This document shows, piece after piece, positions 44,800-52,743 of a DNA stretch of 64,000 bases. Each line of letters starts with the position of its first letter. The stretch's first letter is position 1. The position numbers and the translations under genes are program-made. The notes beneath the pieces are model-generated. The model saw only the letters and a list, made by a program, of their open reading frames with translations, searched no databases and had not been told where the DNA came from. The stretch is taken from positions 14,442-78,441 of the forward strand of contig DXVO01000010.1 in assembly GCA_019417325.1 (NCBI GenBank). Reading direction: 5' to 3'. The DNA is from Parabacteroides sp. (GTDB taxonomy: Bacteria; Bacteroidota; Bacteroidia; Bacteroidales; Tannerellaceae).

Positions 44800-46962
44800 A
44801 TGAAGAAAAAACTGATTATAACCCTTGCTGCCGTTATCCTGGGATTACCGGCTGTAGCAGATGAGGGAATGTGGCTGTTACCCTTGTTAAAACAGCAGAA
44901 ACTGCCTGAGATGCAGGCTTTAGGATTGAAATTGCAGGATTATGATATTTACAGTCCCGATTCGGCGTCCCTGAAAGATGCTGTGGTTATATTCGGCGGC
45001 GGCTGTACGGGCGAAATCGTTTCTCCGGACGGTCTGCTCCTTACCAATCACCATTGCGGCTACAGCCAGATACAACAGCATAGCTCGTTGGAACACGACT
45101 ACCTGACAGATGGCTTCTGGGCGAAATCCCGTACCGAGGAACTGCCTAATCCGGGGCTTACCGTTACATTTATCGACAAGATAGAAGACGTGACGGATTA
45201 TGTAAAGAAAGAACTGGAAAAGGATACCGACCCGAACAGCATGAAGTTCCTTTCCCCTAAATACCTGAACGGTCTTGCCAAAGAGAAAGTCGGCGAAAAG
45301 TTCCTGCAGGATAATCCCGGAACGGAAGTGGAAATCAAAGCCTTCTACGGCGGTAATGTGTACTACATGTTCACAAAGAAAATCTATTCGGATATCCGTT
45401 TGGTAGGTGCTCCTCCTTCATCTATCGGTAAATTCGGTGCCGATACGGACAACTGGATGTGGCCGCGCCATACGGGTGACTTCTCCGTATTCCGTGTATA
45501 TGCCGATGTCAACGGCAACCCGGCTGAATATTCAGATAAGAATGTACCGTTGCGTCCGAAACGCTGGTTCAAAATCTCTATCAACGGCGTTCAGGAAGAC
45601 GATTATGCCATGATGATGGGTTTCCCCGGACGGACAAACAAATATTATACTTCCTGGGAAGTAGCCGAACGCCGCGATATAGACAATGCCGTGCGTATCA
45701 ATATCCGCGATTTGCGTCAGAAGGTGATGCTGGAAGAAATGCTGAAAGACCCATCTGTACGTATCCAGTATTCCAGCAAGTATGCTGGTTCGACCAACGC
45801 GTATAAAAATGCAATCGGTAGCAACTGGGCTATCAACAAGCGTAATTTTGAACAAGTAAAGAAAGAGGAACAGGACAGATTAATTGCTTGGTCTAAAAAA
45901 GTTTGCGAACCGAATTATCAGGAAGCCTTGCTGACATTGGAGCAAATCGTTTCAGACCGCAAAGACCTCCGTTTCCGTAGCTGGATGCTGGATGAAGCGA
46001 TTCTGCGAGGAATCGAATTCAGCAGAGTCCCGACTGATGTACAGTCTGTTCTCGATGCTTTGAAAGGTAAAGACAAAAGCGAGAAAGAGAAACAGGTTCG
46101 CCTGTTGGATATGGCATATCACCGTTTTGCCAATAAGGATTATTCTCCCGAGGTAGACAAGAAGATTGCCAAAGTAATGCTGAAAGAGTACCGCCGTTTG
46201 ATTACACCTAAAAAGCAACCGGCTTATTTTGCCCTGATAGATAAGAAGTTCAAAGGGGATGTAGACCGTTTTGTGGATTACCTGTTCGATAAATCCATCT
46301 ATGGCAGCGAAGATAACTTCAATAAGTTTAAAGCGCGTCCTACCGTTAAGGCATTGGAAAACGACCCGATGATACAGTTTGCGAAATCAGTACAGGATGA
46401 AAAGAATGCTTTGGATGCTTCGCTGAAAGGTTTTGATGCCGGATATGCCATTGCACACCGTACTTATGTAAAGGGATTGCTTGCCATGTATGGTGATAAG
46501 GCTAATTTCCCGGATGCGAACTTCTCCCTGCGTCTGACTTACGGACAGGTAAAAGGCTATAGTCCGCGCGATTGCGATTATTATGGTTACCAGACAACTT
46601 TGGATGGTGTCATGGAAAAAGAAGATTCTACCAATTGGGAATTTGTGGTTCCTGCACGTTTGAAAGAACTTTATACCGCGAAAGACTTTGGCCGTTATGG
46701 CACGCCTAATGGCAAGATGCCGGTAGCTTTCTGTGCAACGACCCATTCTACGGGCGGAAACTCCGGTAGCCCGGTAATGAACGGCAATGGAGAACTGATA
46801 GGTATCAACTTCGACCGTAACTGGGAAGGAGTAGGTGGCGATATCCAATACCTGCCGGATTACCAGCGCAGTATCATCGTCGATATTCGTTACGTTCTCT
46901 TCTTAATAGATAAGTATGCCGGAGCAGGCTATTTATTGGAGGAAATGGATTTGGTGAAATAA
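44800..46962 (+). CDS. dpp11: S46 dipeptidyl-peptidase, DPP11 type (Asp/Glu-specific)
   Basis: 720 residues from the ATG at 44800, equal to P. gingivalis DPP11; an ATG four codons upstream exists. Signal peptide about 1-20. Counting from 44800, catalytic His85 ('LLTNHHCGY') and Ser655 ('GGNSGSPVMN') fall on the family numbering, and residue 673 in 'INFDRNWEG' is Arg, the S1 residue that selects Asp or Glu in DPP11 (Gly in DPP7). It removes dipeptides from acidic peptides in the periplasm, feeding amino-acid fermentation. Last gene of its run; a terminator follows at 46981. Confidence 0.95.
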   Translation: MKKKLIITLAAVILGLPAVADEGMWLLPLLKQQKLPEMQALGLKLQDYDIYSPDSASLKDAVVIFGGGCTGEIVSPDGLLLTNHHCGYSQIQQHSSLEHDYLTDGFWAKSRTEELPNPGLTVTFIDKIEDVTDYVKKELEKDTDPNSMKFLSPKYLNGLAKEKVGEKFLQDNPGTEVEIKAFYGGNVYYMFTKKIYSDIRLVGAPPSSIGKFGADTDNWMWPRHTGDFSVFRVYADVNGNPAEYSDKNVPLRPKRWFKISINGVQEDDYAMMMGFPGRTNKYYTSWEVAERRDIDNAVRINIRDLRQKVMLEEMLKDPSVRIQYSSKYAGSTNAYKNAIGSNWAINKRNFEQVKKEEQDRLIAWSKKVCEPNYQEALLTLEQIVSDRKDLRFRSWMLDEAILRGIEFSRVPTDVQSVLDALKGKDKSEKEKQVRLLDMAYHRFANKDYSPEVDKKIAKVMLKEYRRLITPKKQPAYFALIDKKFKGDVDRFVDYLFDKSIYGSEDNFNKFKARPTVKALENDPMIQFAKSVQDEKNALDASLKGFDAGYAIAHRTYVKGLLAMYGDKANFPDANFSLRLTYGQVKGYSPRDCDYYGYQTTLDGVMEKEDSTNWEFVVPARLKELYTAKDFGRYGTPNGKMPVAFCATTHSTGGNSGSPVMNGNGELIGINFDRNWEGVGGDIQYLPDYQRSIIVDIRYVLFLIDKYAGAGYLLEEMDLVK

Positions 46963-46980
46963 ACAAACGGCTGATAAATA

Positions 46981-47020
46981 AAACGGGAGCATGTGGCTTT
47001 TTAGTCCATGTTCCCGTTTT
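46981..47020. terminator. Bidirectional terminator between dpp11 and the locus 2 lipoprotein
   Basis: AAACGGGAGCATG(TGG) pairs with (CC)ATGTTCCCGTTTT around a CTTTTTAGT loop. T-tracts lie on both sides, so it can stop transcription from both converging genes. Confidence 0.75.
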
Positions 47021-47066
47021 GTTTATAGAGCGGTGTAAGGTGCCGGATATACCGGTAGAATCGGAT

Positions 47067-50000
47067 TTATTCGCGGACACACCTGACTGAGAAGCTATAC
47101 ACTCGCTGGTACCCAGCATTGGAATCTAGTGTAGTACTATTGAAGGATATATGATGTGATGTATTTCCCGCCGCAGACGACGACCAGTAGCGACCCCAGA
47201 CACTTTGTTCGCCAGCCGATCCTCCACTGTAACCACGTCCGCCTGCGGCAGGAAAAATCAACGATGGATAATCCTTGTCGGCACTTATCGTTAATAAAGG
47301 CTTGTTAAACACGGAACCTCTTTCAAGGGAGGATAATTCGGAAGTTGCCGGGACACGATAGCCTTCAGGGCAAGGGTCGTTTACACCTTTTGTCGTACCA
47401 TTCCATAGCCGGTCGTTTTTGGGAGAAAGCCAATCGTAATTATTGGAAGGTATGCCGGTATAGAAATTGTTGTTACCCGGAGTAGAAGTGCTTATCGGGC
47501 CAGTGACAGTGGGGCTTTGAAGCGTTAATCCATCCCGACGTCCCCATTGATACAGATAGCCGCATCCATCTACGTTTAGACTTGAATTTGTAGCATCTCC
47601 GGATACTGCTATACGCTTTGCTCCACAGTTTATGGGTGCCCAATAAGAGCTGCCTTTTTTTATGGCTGCATAATAGGGTACTGTACCTCCGTTTGTCGGA
47701 TAACCATAGTAAGAGGCACCTCTCCAGATTGTGTAGGATTTGAGTGTCGTACCATTCTGTTTGACATCCATCATTGCTTTATGAAGCTGGTAAGCGGCAT
47801 CCGTTCCGCTTGAATTACCCACAACTATGTTATAAATATATTTACGTCGGTTGTTTTCAATCTTTGTTTCTTTGTGTGTAATATTTCCCAACCAGGATTT
47901 CCCTCCGTTTGATGTAGTACAATATTTACTATCGTATGTGATACTTGAAGATAATGTAGGAGCGGTAAACATGCCATAGAAAGATATGGTCATCGTTTTT
48001 CCGTTTGTCCCAACCCGGTAACCGTCCGATGTCTTTTCATCATAGTTTGCAAGGTCGGTTGCCAACCACGCTTTTTCTTCGGTAAAGCTGACCTTTACCC
48101 CTACGACCTTGGTTTCATCCCCACTGTTTATTATGCGGATGGTTTGTTCGCCAGGAACCGATGTGGGGAAACTGCTTTTCGATGGGTCTAACTTTACGGT
48201 ATAAGAAAAAAGATTGGTACTGCTGCTTGTCGTTTCATAAGTCAGCCAGTCTGGACCGGAGATTTTGGAACTGCCCACACTCTTTCCTGCAATGGTGAAG
48301 GATAGGGCTGCGTTGTCTGCTGCGGCATGTACGGCAACAGTCTCCGACGAAGTCAGAATCGGCATTGTCGGGAGTGGCTTTACGTAAAGCACGTTGTCGA
48401 ATCCGGCTTCCGTATCGGTAAAGTGAATAATTGCATCAGGACAAAGGTCTTTGTCATAACCCGGTTTCACTGAAACAGCATAGCTTTTTCCTTCTACGGT
48501 AGCCTTGGTCAATTCAGGCAGTTCGCTTACATCGATCCAGTCGTACTGCTGCATTTCCGAGCCTCCGGCATACTCTTTACTCATGGTAAGGGGAGCCTTG
48601 CTGTTGATCAGTACATTAAAACGGTAATTGTCCGTGACTTCGATACCCACCGTCCGGCTTGTTTCCGTATAGGCGACTTTGCCGTTCATATCCTCAGGAA
48701 TAATAACGGACATGGGTGGTGCTTGTGTAACCCGCAGAATGCTTTCGTCTCCGGTTGTTCTGTCTGTAAAGCGGAAAACCGCCTTCGGATAGGTTTCCTT
48801 GTCATACCCTGATTTCACAGAGATGGTATAGCGATAGCCGTCTATTGATGCTTTGGTTATTTCTGTAGGGGCACTTATTTCCAGCCAGTCGCAGTCTTGT
48901 GCGGCGGCGCTTCCTGTATAATTCTTTGTAACATCCAGTGGCATGTTATTACTAACCAGTACATCAAAAGAGAACCCTCCTTGGGCTTCTATGGCAACGG
49001 TACTGGTTTCTTCCGTATAGTCGACCCTGTCTTTCATATCGTCCGGTATGATGACCGACAGTGGCATAGGATTACCGTTTCCGGATGGGCTGTAATCATC
49101 TACATTGCCGCCGTCACCCCAATCTGCGACATCCAGCGTAAAGTCCAGGTGATATTCGTCCGCTTTGGTGATGCCGACAGTATACCGATGGTTGTGGTTG
49201 ATTTCGAGTGCAACGGAGCCGCCATCAGCCGTTGGCTGGGTGAAGGGAATTTGATATGATACGTTTTTCGTTTCCGTTTTGTTTATTTGGTAAGTTCCGC
49301 TAAGAATTAGATACCCCTTGTCTGCCAGCAGGCTCGGATAGCAATAGAATGCGGATGTTTGCAGCCCTGCATTTGCTTTGTCTCCTTCGAAGTCCTTTGC
49401 CGGATAGGTTATCAGTTCTCCGTCGTTTGCTGTGGCATCTCCGTAAATATGGATAGGGAAGAATGTGGTTCCTCGCCTTCCGTTTCCCATAGAGATGGTT
49501 TCCAAATGGAATTTGGATTCTGCTTCTTTATTGCTTATGTCGAAACGTGCCATTGTACGGCTTAGCTTAAAGCCTATCTGTACGCGGGCGGAAGAACTAA
49601 AGTCTGTCAAATCGATAGGGGTTGTTTGTGCGCCGGCCATCGGAAGAGGCAAGCCCAATGCCTCCGAGGCATTGGTTAATAGTGGGGAATGGTATTTCTG
49701 AAATTGTTTTTCGGTAGGGATACCATCTGTCAGGACACCTGTTTCGATATCATGAGTAAGCGGGACGAAGTAGGCGTCGGCTACCGGATTGCTATCGTCC
49801 GGATTTATCAACTCTGTCTGGTTGGCAAGACAATACAGGCGGACAAAGAGCCCTTTTTGAAGTTCTAACAGTGCGGTGGTAGTGGCGTTGTCCGTACCCG
49901 AAGTCAGGTTTAGTTCTTTTGCTCCCGCCGGAAGTGCCGACCCGTCTTGGCGATAAGAGAACCGTTCGCGAAAGGTATAAGTGCCCGCTTCATCCGGAGA

Positions 50001-50282
50001 TGCGAATACGTAAATATCCAGAGTGGAGATTTCGTTTTCTTCTTCGGTTGCAATAGGTACATCAGCCTTTGTTTCCGATTGAGGTGTTTTGACTGTGAGT
50101 TTGTTCTTGAAGGAAAGAAGTACTTCCCGCTTGTTTCCACTGCTGCCTGTTGATGTCCGTTCTGTTTTGTCCACTTCCGATGTACAGGATACAAGCAGCA
50201 CGGCGGTAAGCATATAGGTGCTTACCACGAGTGCCTGTACAAGCCTGTAGGGGGAACATAGACTTTGTTGTTTTGTTTTCAT
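47067..50282 (-). CDS. Large surface lipoprotein: fimbrillin-like N-terminus, BACON-like repeats, FISUMP C-terminus (locus 2)
   Basis: 1071 residues; paralogue of 11253-14342, with which the first 400 residues are closely similar. Lipobox LLVSC near residue 33. Fimbrillin-like N-terminal domains about 50-390, then two tandem related units ('MPLSVIIPDDMKDRVDYTEE' and 'PPMSVIIPEDMNGKVAYTET'), a further BACON-like region, and a FISUMP domain ('DPCPEGYRVPATSELSSLE', 'RYWSSS', ending 'SFSVRCVRE'). Its C-terminal codons are not GC-rich, unlike locus 1. It lies downstream of a palindrome array and the HU-like gene, probably the second gene of a phase-variable operon. Confidence 0.88.
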   Translation of the reverse strand: MKTKQQSLCSPYRLVQALVVSTYMLTAVLLVSCTSEVDKTERTSTGSSGNKREVLLSFKNKLTVKTPQSETKADVPIATEEENEISTLDIYVFASPDEAGTYTFRERFSYRQDGSALPAGAKELNLTSGTDNATTTALLELQKGLFVRLYCLANQTELINPDDSNPVADAYFVPLTHDIETGVLTDGIPTEKQFQKYHSPLLTNASEALGLPLPMAGAQTTPIDLTDFSSSARVQIGFKLSRTMARFDISNKEAESKFHLETISMGNGRRGTTFFPIHIYGDATANDGELITYPAKDFEGDKANAGLQTSAFYCYPSLLADKGYLILSGTYQINKTETKNVSYQIPFTQPTADGGSVALEINHNHRYTVGITKADEYHLDFTLDVADWGDGGNVDDYSPSGNGNPMPLSVIIPDDMKDRVDYTEETSTVAIEAQGGFSFDVLVSNNMPLDVTKNYTGSAAAQDCDWLEISAPTEITKASIDGYRYTISVKSGYDKETYPKAVFRFTDRTTGDESILRVTQAPPMSVIIPEDMNGKVAYTETSRTVGIEVTDNYRFNVLINSKAPLTMSKEYAGGSEMQQYDWIDVSELPELTKATVEGKSYAVSVKPGYDKDLCPDAIIHFTDTEAGFDNVLYVKPLPTMPILTSSETVAVHAAADNAALSFTIAGKSVGSSKISGPDWLTYETTSSSTNLFSYTVKLDPSKSSFPTSVPGEQTIRIINSGDETKVVGVKVSFTEEKAWLATDLANYDEKTSDGYRVGTNGKTMTISFYGMFTAPTLSSSITYDSKYCTTSNGGKSWLGNITHKETKIENNRRKYIYNIVVGNSSGTDAAYQLHKAMMDVKQNGTTLKSYTIWRGASYYGYPTNGGTVPYYAAIKKGSSYWAPINCGAKRIAVSGDATNSSLNVDGCGYLYQWGRRDGLTLQSPTVTGPISTSTPGNNNFYTGIPSNNYDWLSPKNDRLWNGTTKGVNDPCPEGYRVPATSELSSLERGSVFNKPLLTISADKDYPSLIFPAAGGRGYSGGSAGEQSVWGRYWSSSAAGNTSHHISFNSTTLDSNAGYQRVYSFSVRCVRE

Positions 50283-50320
50283 ATCTGAGTGTATTTAAGT
50301 TTTCTGTAGGATTTTATACG

Positions 50321-50425
50321 ATGACCGTATACGCTCGCATACGGTTGTCGTATGTGCTCGCATATGGGTATCGTATACGTTCGCATACGGTCACCGTATG
50401 TGGACATATACGACCCTCGTATAAA
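50321..50425. repeat. 23-bp tandem array of palindromes (CGTATACG / CGCATACGG)
   Basis: Four units of exactly 23 bp at 50321, 50344, 50367 and 50390, with a partial fifth. Each has a CGTATACG- or CGTATGTG-type core, a short spacer and GCATACGG-type arm. It fills the gap between the HU-like gene stop (50428) and the lipoprotein ATG (50282), so it would be part of the operon's mRNA and could also bind a protein as DNA. Same position type as the 42-bp array in locus 1. Confidence 0.8.
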
Positions 50426-50427
50426 GA

Positions 50428-51207
50428 TTAAAGTTCTTCCGGTTTGTCGCCATCGCTTATTTCTCCCACATGCAGGGGATACGGAAAGCGGTTGCGGCGT
50501 ACTTCTTTGAGTAGTTGTTTGCTGTTTCCGCCGTACTGTGTTGCTACCTCCAGATAGTAGTCGCCGTCCGGCAATTGCGGTATGATAAAGGAGAAATTGG
50601 AAGGTTCGTTTCGCATTAATGATGTCTCAGGAACTGCGGTTTCGACCTTAGTAGAATCGTTGATAAAAAAGAAGCCGATAGTGACATTTCCGGTTCCGGC
50701 TATTTTAGTACGGTATCCTTCGCCTGTCAGACCGCCACCCGCTGTAATTCTGTTGTTTACGCTGCCTGTTGTCGTATCGTTTACTTTGATAATGGTAGGT
50801 AGAGCTTCCTCTACAGCACTGACGATAACGGATATGCTTTTCAAGTCGTTTTTAAACTCACTCCGTGGCGAACAACGAAGTGTGACATTATTCAATGCAG
50901 AGTCGAACTGTGCCTTGGGACCGATAAAGGAACCGTCCACACCAAGGGAGTTATTTGAGAACCCAAATTCTACCGTTGAGGCAGAGTAGAGTTCGTTGCG
51001 TGCCTGTGCCATTAAATCGTTGTAAGCACTTTCCAGTTCGCTGGCTGAAAATTTACTGCCTGCATTTGCTGCGAGGCGGCAAAGGTCTTTGACTGTGCGG
51101 TTTGCAAGATAGGTTACGTTGAATGTGAAATCATCTTCCCGTTCGGTTAACTTGTTTGCTACTAATTTACCTGCGATACTCCGTTTTTTGGGTTCTGTCG
51201 TTGCCAT
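50428..51207 (-). CDS. HU-like DNA-binding / DUF4469-type protein with SDGDKPEEL tail
   Basis: 259 residues, no signal peptide. The N-terminal 120 residues resemble the IHF/HU-like domain of Bacteroidales DUF4469-type proteins ('TYLANRTVKDLCRLAANAGS', 'FDSALNNVTLRCSPRSEFKN'). The C-terminal half is a beta-sandwich ('ITAGGGLTGEGYRTKIAGTG', 'NFSFIIPQLPDGDYYLEV'). The last nine residues, SDGDKPEEL, are identical to those of the DUF6261-type protein at 10034-10831, with different synonymous codons. It precedes the locus 2 lipoprotein and starts 17 bp from an invertible-promoter candidate. It might bind the adjacent arrays; that is only inference. Confidence 0.75.
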   Translation of the reverse strand: MATTEPKKRSIAGKLVANKLTEREDDFTFNVTYLANRTVKDLCRLAANAGSKFSASELESAYNDLMAQARNELYSASTVEFGFSNNSLGVDGSFIGPKAQFDSALNNVTLRCSPRSEFKNDLKSISVIVSAVEEALPTIIKVNDTTTGSVNNRITAGGGLTGEGYRTKIAGTGNVTIGFFFINDSTKVETAVPETSLMRNEPSNFSFIIPQLPDGDYYLEVATQYGGNSKQLLKEVRRNRFPYPLHVGEISDGDKPEEL

Positions 51208-51223
51208 AGTAATGAGTTTAATT

Positions 51224-51447
51224 TAGTTCCGGTAAAACTGAGTACGGAATTATCCCATTTGAGGTCAGAACCAACTGTTTTTAGAATTATTATGAATTAA
51301 CGAAAGATGTTGTTTCTCTAAAGTTTTCAAGGTGACTGAACAGTTGCTGAAGTGTTAGGCTTTGAATTTTAAGTATTTAAGTCGTTTTGAGATTCACGGT
51401 TTATTCATACATTTGCCCTAATAATTAACATAGTTTTACCGGAACTA
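51224..51447. promoter_or_regulatory. Candidate invertible promoter (16-bp perfect inverted repeats) upstream of locus 2
   Basis: TAGTTCCGGTAAAACT (51224-51239) and its exact reverse complement AGTTTTACCGGAACTA (51432-51447) flank 192 bp. Near the right repeat the plus strand carries TTTTG (51385-51389), 18 nt, TACATTTG (51408-51415), a good promoter reading away from the HU-like and lipoprotein genes. Inversion would point it at the HU-like ATG at 51207. As assembled, the operon is therefore OFF. The same layout with the opposite orientation is seen at 14463-14649. Confidence 0.7.
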
Positions 51448-51563
51448 TGGTGTATTATGGTTTTAGGAACGAGTTTGAATGGTTTAGGAATGCCAAAATC
51501 TTTAGAAGAGCCGGATATAAACGGCAAACGGATTACACAAATGTTTTGCCATGCATTGTGTAA
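51447..51563 (+). CDS. Possible 38-residue ORF driven by the locus 2 switch in its present orientation
   Basis: The plus strand has ATG at 51447, in the last base of the right inverted repeat, and an open frame to TAA at 51561-51563 (MVYYGFRNEFEWFRN... VLPCIV). It lies between the outward promoter (51408-51415) and a strong terminator (51526-51573), so it would be on a transcript of about 150 nt. No clear ribosome binding site; its end overlaps the terminator stem. It could be a real small protein, a non-coding RNA, or chance. Confidence 0.3.
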   Translation: MVYYGFRNEFEWFRNAKIFRRAGYKRQTDYTNVLPCIV

Positions 51564-51573
51564 TCCGTTTTTT
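51526..51573 (+). terminator. Strong terminator facing the invertible promoter
   Basis: AAACGGATTACACAA (51526-51540) pairs perfectly with TTGTGTAATCCGTTT (51556-51570), followed on the plus strand by TTTTTT. A 15-bp stem with T-tract is a classical intrinsic terminator. It ends any transcript from the switch in its present orientation before it reaches the convergent Abi gene, and may also end the Abi transcript. Confidence 0.85.
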
Positions 51574-51589
51574 ATGCTGTCGGATAAGT

Positions 51590-52597
51590 TTATTGTTCTC
51601 TCCATACCCCAAGATAGTTCCAATTATTAGGGAATCCCATATCTTTTAATGATAATAAGTTGCCACCATTCTCAATTAAAGTCTTTAAGTTTTTGTGGAA
51701 ATCATTCTTGGGGCTAATTATATCTAAAAGATATTTGATACTACAGAGATATGCAAATAATTTATTTCGTTTGGTTGTGGAAATAGTATCTCTGTCTAAA
51801 AACAGATTGTCTGTATTGGTAGGAAGTTGCATATTGACAATAAAACGGCGATTCCAGATGCGACTATGGTGTGCACAACAATTTCGTAAATTAGATAATG
51901 CATGCATCCAGTTCTCCATAATATCTATTTTATTTAATCCGAACTTTTTTGCGATGAGCTTTTTATTATCATCTTTCTTTAGTAGCTCATATAAACGGCT
52001 TAATGTACCGAAGGAAATAACTTCCAGTGCCATCCATGCAGGTGGGCTATCCGGTTCATTGTATTTACTATTATAATGTTTAATAAAATCTTCATAACTT
52101 CGGTCTATTTCACGTGAAATATCATCCAATAAGCTATTGTATAAAAAGATTTCTTCTTGTTTCGTTTTTCCGGTTTCTTTGTCGAGCTTGTTTATCAGAT
52201 AGTAGTCGTCTTTAAAGAACTCTTCATGTTCGTACCAATGGCTTTCTCCTGTAGACTCACTGTATATTTGAATTATTTTGGTTCGGATAGCGACTTCAAT
52301 TTTTTCAATGGCGTTGAATATTAAAGAACGTAAACGTCTGTCGAAGCAGTATAAATCGATAATGTCTTTAAAGTGTATATCTTTTTTGACGAATATATGG
52401 TCTGCTTCTATGTCATCATTATTTTGGAATGGATAAGTATATGCCCGTAGACGATAATAACTAATATTAGATAGGTAGTTGCTTGCTAAATTTTCATCAT
52501 CGATAATTAATCCTCTTTTTTCAAGTTTGGTAATTTGTATTTTGATTGACAAAGGCTTTTTCGTATACGGTATTTTGTTATTTGATTCTTCAAGCAT
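51590..52597 (-). CDS. Abi_2 family abortive-infection protein (AbiD/AbiF-like, HEPN)
   Basis: 335 residues. N-terminus 'YTKKPLSIKIQITKLEKRGL' and 'NYLSNISYYRLRAYTYPFQ' are typical of the Abi_2/AbiD/AbiF family; the C-terminal part holds the HEPN-type RNase motif Rx4H in 'LSNLRNCCAHHSRIWNRRF'. Such proteins stop phage growth by killing or arresting the infected cell, probably by RNA cleavage. Stand-alone, with no partner gene in sight; it stands beside the phase-variable locus. AT-rich compared with the ATPase gene upstream, suggesting acquisition. Confidence 0.88.
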   Translation of the reverse strand: MLEESNNKIPYTKKPLSIKIQITKLEKRGLIIDDENLASNYLSNISYYRLRAYTYPFQNNDDIEADHIFVKKDIHFKDIIDLYCFDRRLRSLIFNAIEKIEVAIRTKIIQIYSESTGESHWYEHEEFFKDDYYLINKLDKETGKTKQEEIFLYNSLLDDISREIDRSYEDFIKHYNSKYNEPDSPPAWMALEVISFGTLSRLYELLKKDDNKKLIAKKFGLNKIDIMENWMHALSNLRNCCAHHSRIWNRRFIVNMQLPTNTDNLFLDRDTISTTKRNKLFAYLCSIKYLLDIISPKNDFHKNLKTLIENGGNLLSLKDMGFPNNWNYLGVWREQ

Positions 52598-52627
52598 TTT
52601 TGTTAAGATTTTGGTTTTAAACTCGAA

Positions 52628-52670
52628 GACCTCCCCGGGTGCGCTGTTCTAACGGGAAGCGTGGGAGGTC
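52628..52670 (-). terminator. Hairpin after the calcium ATPase gene
   Basis: GACCTCCC (52628-52635) pairs with GGGAGGTC (52663-52670) with a 27-nt GC-rich loop that can pair further. It lies between the ATPase stop (52744) and the Abi ATG (52597), both minus strand. A short T-tract follows only weakly, so it may be a terminator or a regulatory leader of the Abi gene. Confidence 0.5.
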
Positions 52671-52743
52671 ATATTCAAACGCAAATGTACATCTTTTTTC
52701 TTGGCAGGCAAATCCTACAATAGAAAATATCAGTTTGCGTCGT

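Noticed and set aside
47080..47250. DGR variable region in the locus 2 FISUMP domain
   Set aside because: Base composition there is not GC-rich or A-depleted, in contrast to locus 1.
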